From a candidate division LCP-89 bacterium (lineage in GTDB: Bacteria > Electryoneota > B3-LCP), in contig JALGZU010000151.1 of NCBI GenBank assembly GCA_025774735.1, forward strand, positions 1 to 7,108: DNA of 7,108 bases, written 5' to 3'. The notes under the pieces are model-generated. The model was given only the letters and a program-made list of their open reading frames with translations, was not told where the DNA came from and made no database searches. Position numbers and translations under genes: made by a program. Positions 5,563-7,108 of this stretch are shown here, piece by piece. Each line of letters starts with the position of its first letter. The stretch's first letter is position 1.

Positions 5563-6492
5563 ATGAAAATACTGGTCACCGGAGGAGCGGGCTTTATCGG
5601 ATCGCACGTCGTCGATCTGTTTGTAGAAGACGGGCACGAAGTGGTCGTACTGGACAACCTTTCCACGGGCACAAGGGAGAATCTGCCAAACGGCGTTAGA
5701 CTGATCGAAATGGACATCACCGATCCGGCAGTGGATAAGGTCTTCACCGAGGAGAAATTCGACGCCCTGAACCACCACGCCGCCCAGATCGACGTGCGCA
5801 TTTCGGTCAACGATCCTTTATTCGACGCCCGGGTGAACATCCTGGGCAGCCTGAACCTGCTGGAATGCTGCCTGCGCCACGGCGTGAAGAAGGTGCAATT
5901 TGCCTCTACGGGCGGGGCACTCTACGGTGAACAGGATTACTTCCCGGCGGACGAAGATCACCCCATCCGGCCGCTCTCACCCTACGGCATCGCCAAGTTC
6001 ACCATAGAACGGTACATGTTCTATTATCAGCAGGTACACGGGCTGGAATATACCGCGCTGCGCTACGCCAACGTGTACGGTCCCCGGCAGAATCCGCACG
6101 GTGAAGCCGGCGTGGTGGCGATCTTCTGCGACCGCCTGATCACGGGCAGGGAAGCCGTTATCAACGGAGACGGCAAGCAAACCCGCGATTACGTCTACGC
6201 CGGCGATGTCGCCCAGGCGAACCTACTGACCCTGAATTCTCCCCTGAATATGGGCTTGAACGTCGGCACCGCTATTGAATCGGACGTCAACGACATCTTC
6301 AGGACACTTAACGAGGTGGGCCAGTTCGGAGCTCCAGAAAAACACGGCCCGGCTAAGAAGGGCGAACAGCAGCGCAGCGTGATCAGTTATGATCTCGCCA
6401 AAGAGTTGCTGGGATGGCATCCCACCGTCAACTTAAAGGAAGGTTTAGGTTATACTTTAGATTATTTCCTGGAGAAACATGGACGATCTTGA
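5563..6492 (+). CDS. NAD-dependent sugar-nucleotide epimerase (UDP-glucose 4-epimerase type)
   Basis: This is an extended short-chain dehydrogenase, most likely a cytoplasmic UDP-glucose/UDP-N-acetylglucosamine 4-epimerase supplying sugars for surface polysaccharide. The 309 residues match the short bacterial and archaeal GalE-like enzymes. It shows the NAD-binding TGGAGFIGS (6-14), D31 and N32 after the second strand, HHAAQ (71-75), the catalytic S115-T116 in FASTGGALYGE, Y141-G-I-A-K145, RYANVYGPRQ (168-176) and RDYVYAGDVA (208-217). Substrate cannot be fixed from these motifs; a dehydratase or another epimerase is possible. The start has AGGA (5552-5555) 7 nt upstream. The upstream DNA is AT-rich and directly follows REP3, so the gene has lost its original purD-proximal context. 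It overlaps the MBL gene by 14 nt at its end. Confidence 0.9.
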   Translation: MKILVTGGAGFIGSHVVDLFVEDGHEVVVLDNLSTGTRENLPNGVRLIEMDITDPAVDKVFTEEKFDALNHHAAQIDVRISVNDPLFDARVNILGSLNLLECCLRHGVKKVQFASTGGALYGEQDYFPADEDHPIRPLSPYGIAKFTIERYMFYYQQVHGLEYTALRYANVYGPRQNPHGEAGVVAIFCDRLITGREAVINGDGKQTRDYVYAGDVAQANLLTLNSPLNMGLNVGTAIESDVNDIFRTLNEVGQFGAPEKHGPAKKGEQQRSVISYDLAKELLGWHPTVNLKEGLGYTLDYFLEKHGRS

Positions 6493-7108
6493 ACTGATCA
6501 TTCTCGGATCCGCTTCCGGACTGCCCGAGGCAAACAAAACTCATGCGTCGTTGGCGCTGCGGCGCAGCGACGATATATGGCTTCTCGATGCCGGCGAAGG
6601 GGTTTGTTCGTCCCTCTTGAGTTCCAGACTGGATCCGCAGAACCTGCGCGGCATCTACATCACCCACTGCCATCCGGACCACTGCGTCGGCATCTTCATG
6701 GTGTTACAGTACCTGCACATGACCGATTATCAAGGACGGATCGATATTTACCTTCCCGGGGGAGCTATTGATGCTTTTCAGGGATTCATGGATCAGTTGT
6801 ACTTTATCAGAGGCGTGATCAATCCCAGGTATGAATTAAGACCTCTGGAAGCCAGCCACGGTATGAATTAAGACCTCTGGAAGCCAGCCACAGCCTCGAC
6901 GGCGATATTACACTCGAAACTTTCCGGACGAAGCACCTGACGAGGTGGGAGAAACTGGATCTTTCCGGCATCGAAACAGCTGCGTATGCCTTCAGGGTCA
7001 TTACCTCCAACTGCTCGCTCTTCTATTCCGGAGACGTTGATTCCTTCGATGACATTGCCGACGTCCTGCAAAGCGGTGAATTGCTGATTCTGGAAGCCGC
7101 GCATACCG
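6479..7108 (+). pseudogene. RNase Z-like metallo-beta-lactamase-fold hydrolase, frameshifted and incomplete at window edge
   Basis: The ATG at 6479 lies inside the end of the epimerase gene, with GGAG 4 nt upstream. The first frame encodes 130 residues and stops at 6869-6871. It shows LGSASGLPEANKTHASL (9-25), LLDAGEG (35-41) and the zinc motif THCHPDH (H63, H65, D67, H68). A perfect 32-bp tandem duplication (6828-6891) shifts the frame. With one copy removed, reading resumes without a stop to 7107 and gives EASHSLDGD, then LFYSGDVDSFDD and LLILEAAHT, the later metal-binding Asp and the following strand of this family. The family includes tRNA 3-prime endonuclease RNase Z and related phosphodiesterases; the start and the YSGD block are RNase Z-like, but I see no clear RNase Z exosite, so the substrate is open. 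As written, the product would lack the later metal ligands and be inactive. A sequencing or assembly error, a fresh mutation, or a reversible switch are all possible. Confidence 0.8.
6828..6891 (+). repeat. Perfect 32-bp tandem duplication inside the MBL gene
   Basis: Bases 6828-6859 and 6860-6891 are identical, starting GGTATGAATTAAGACC and ending GCCAGCCAC. Similarity stops sharply at both edges. The length is not a multiple of three, so it causes the frameshift and brings TAA (6869-6871) into frame. Removing one copy restores a continuous reading frame. Confidence 0.95.

Overview
The window looks like a bacterial chromosomal segment with GC-rich, densely packed housekeeping genes and no rRNA, tRNA or CRISPR. 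The first 1.2 kb encodes, on the minus strand, an exported protein of a transglutaminase-like type that I associate with Bacteroidetes and relatives. uvrB has no visible Shine-Dalgarno sequence. Together these hint at the Fibrobacteres-Chlorobi-Bacteroidetes neighbourhood or an uncultured relative, but this placement is inference and not firm.

Layout. Bases 1-1179 (minus): N-terminal 393 residues of an exported, proline-rich, probably transglutaminase-fold protein that runs off the left edge. Bases 1180-1411: divergent intergenic region with small palindromes, a candidate operator and a good sigma-70-like promoter for uvrB. Bases 1412-3418: uvrB, overlapping purD (3415-4674) by GTGA. Bases 4675-5562: a disturbed interval. 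It begins with a 5-prime remnant of a sugar-nucleotide epimerase gene (4739-4828) and then holds a REP-type palindrome module with its REP-associated tyrosine transposase (RAYT, 5011-5499). Bases 5563-6492: intact NAD-dependent epimerase of the UDP-glucose 4-epimerase type, whose first 45 bases are nearly identical to the remnant. Bases 6479-7108: an RNase Z-like metallo-beta-lactamase-fold gene overlapping the epimerase, frameshifted by a perfect 32-bp tandem duplication and running off the right edge.

How it fits together. uvrB (nucleotide excision repair) and purD (purine synthesis) are translationally coupled, and the epimerase and MBL genes form a second overlapping pair. All four lie on the plus strand, so they were plausibly one transcription unit before the RAYT/REP module came to lie between purD and the epimerase. 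The most notable points are the duplicated epimerase start bracketing the RAYT module, REP palindromes of opposite orientation that differ by three compensated base-pair changes, and the 32-bp duplication that breaks the MBL gene. I did not find a wholly new multi-gene system; the unusual content is the RAYT/REP insertion and what it did to its target.
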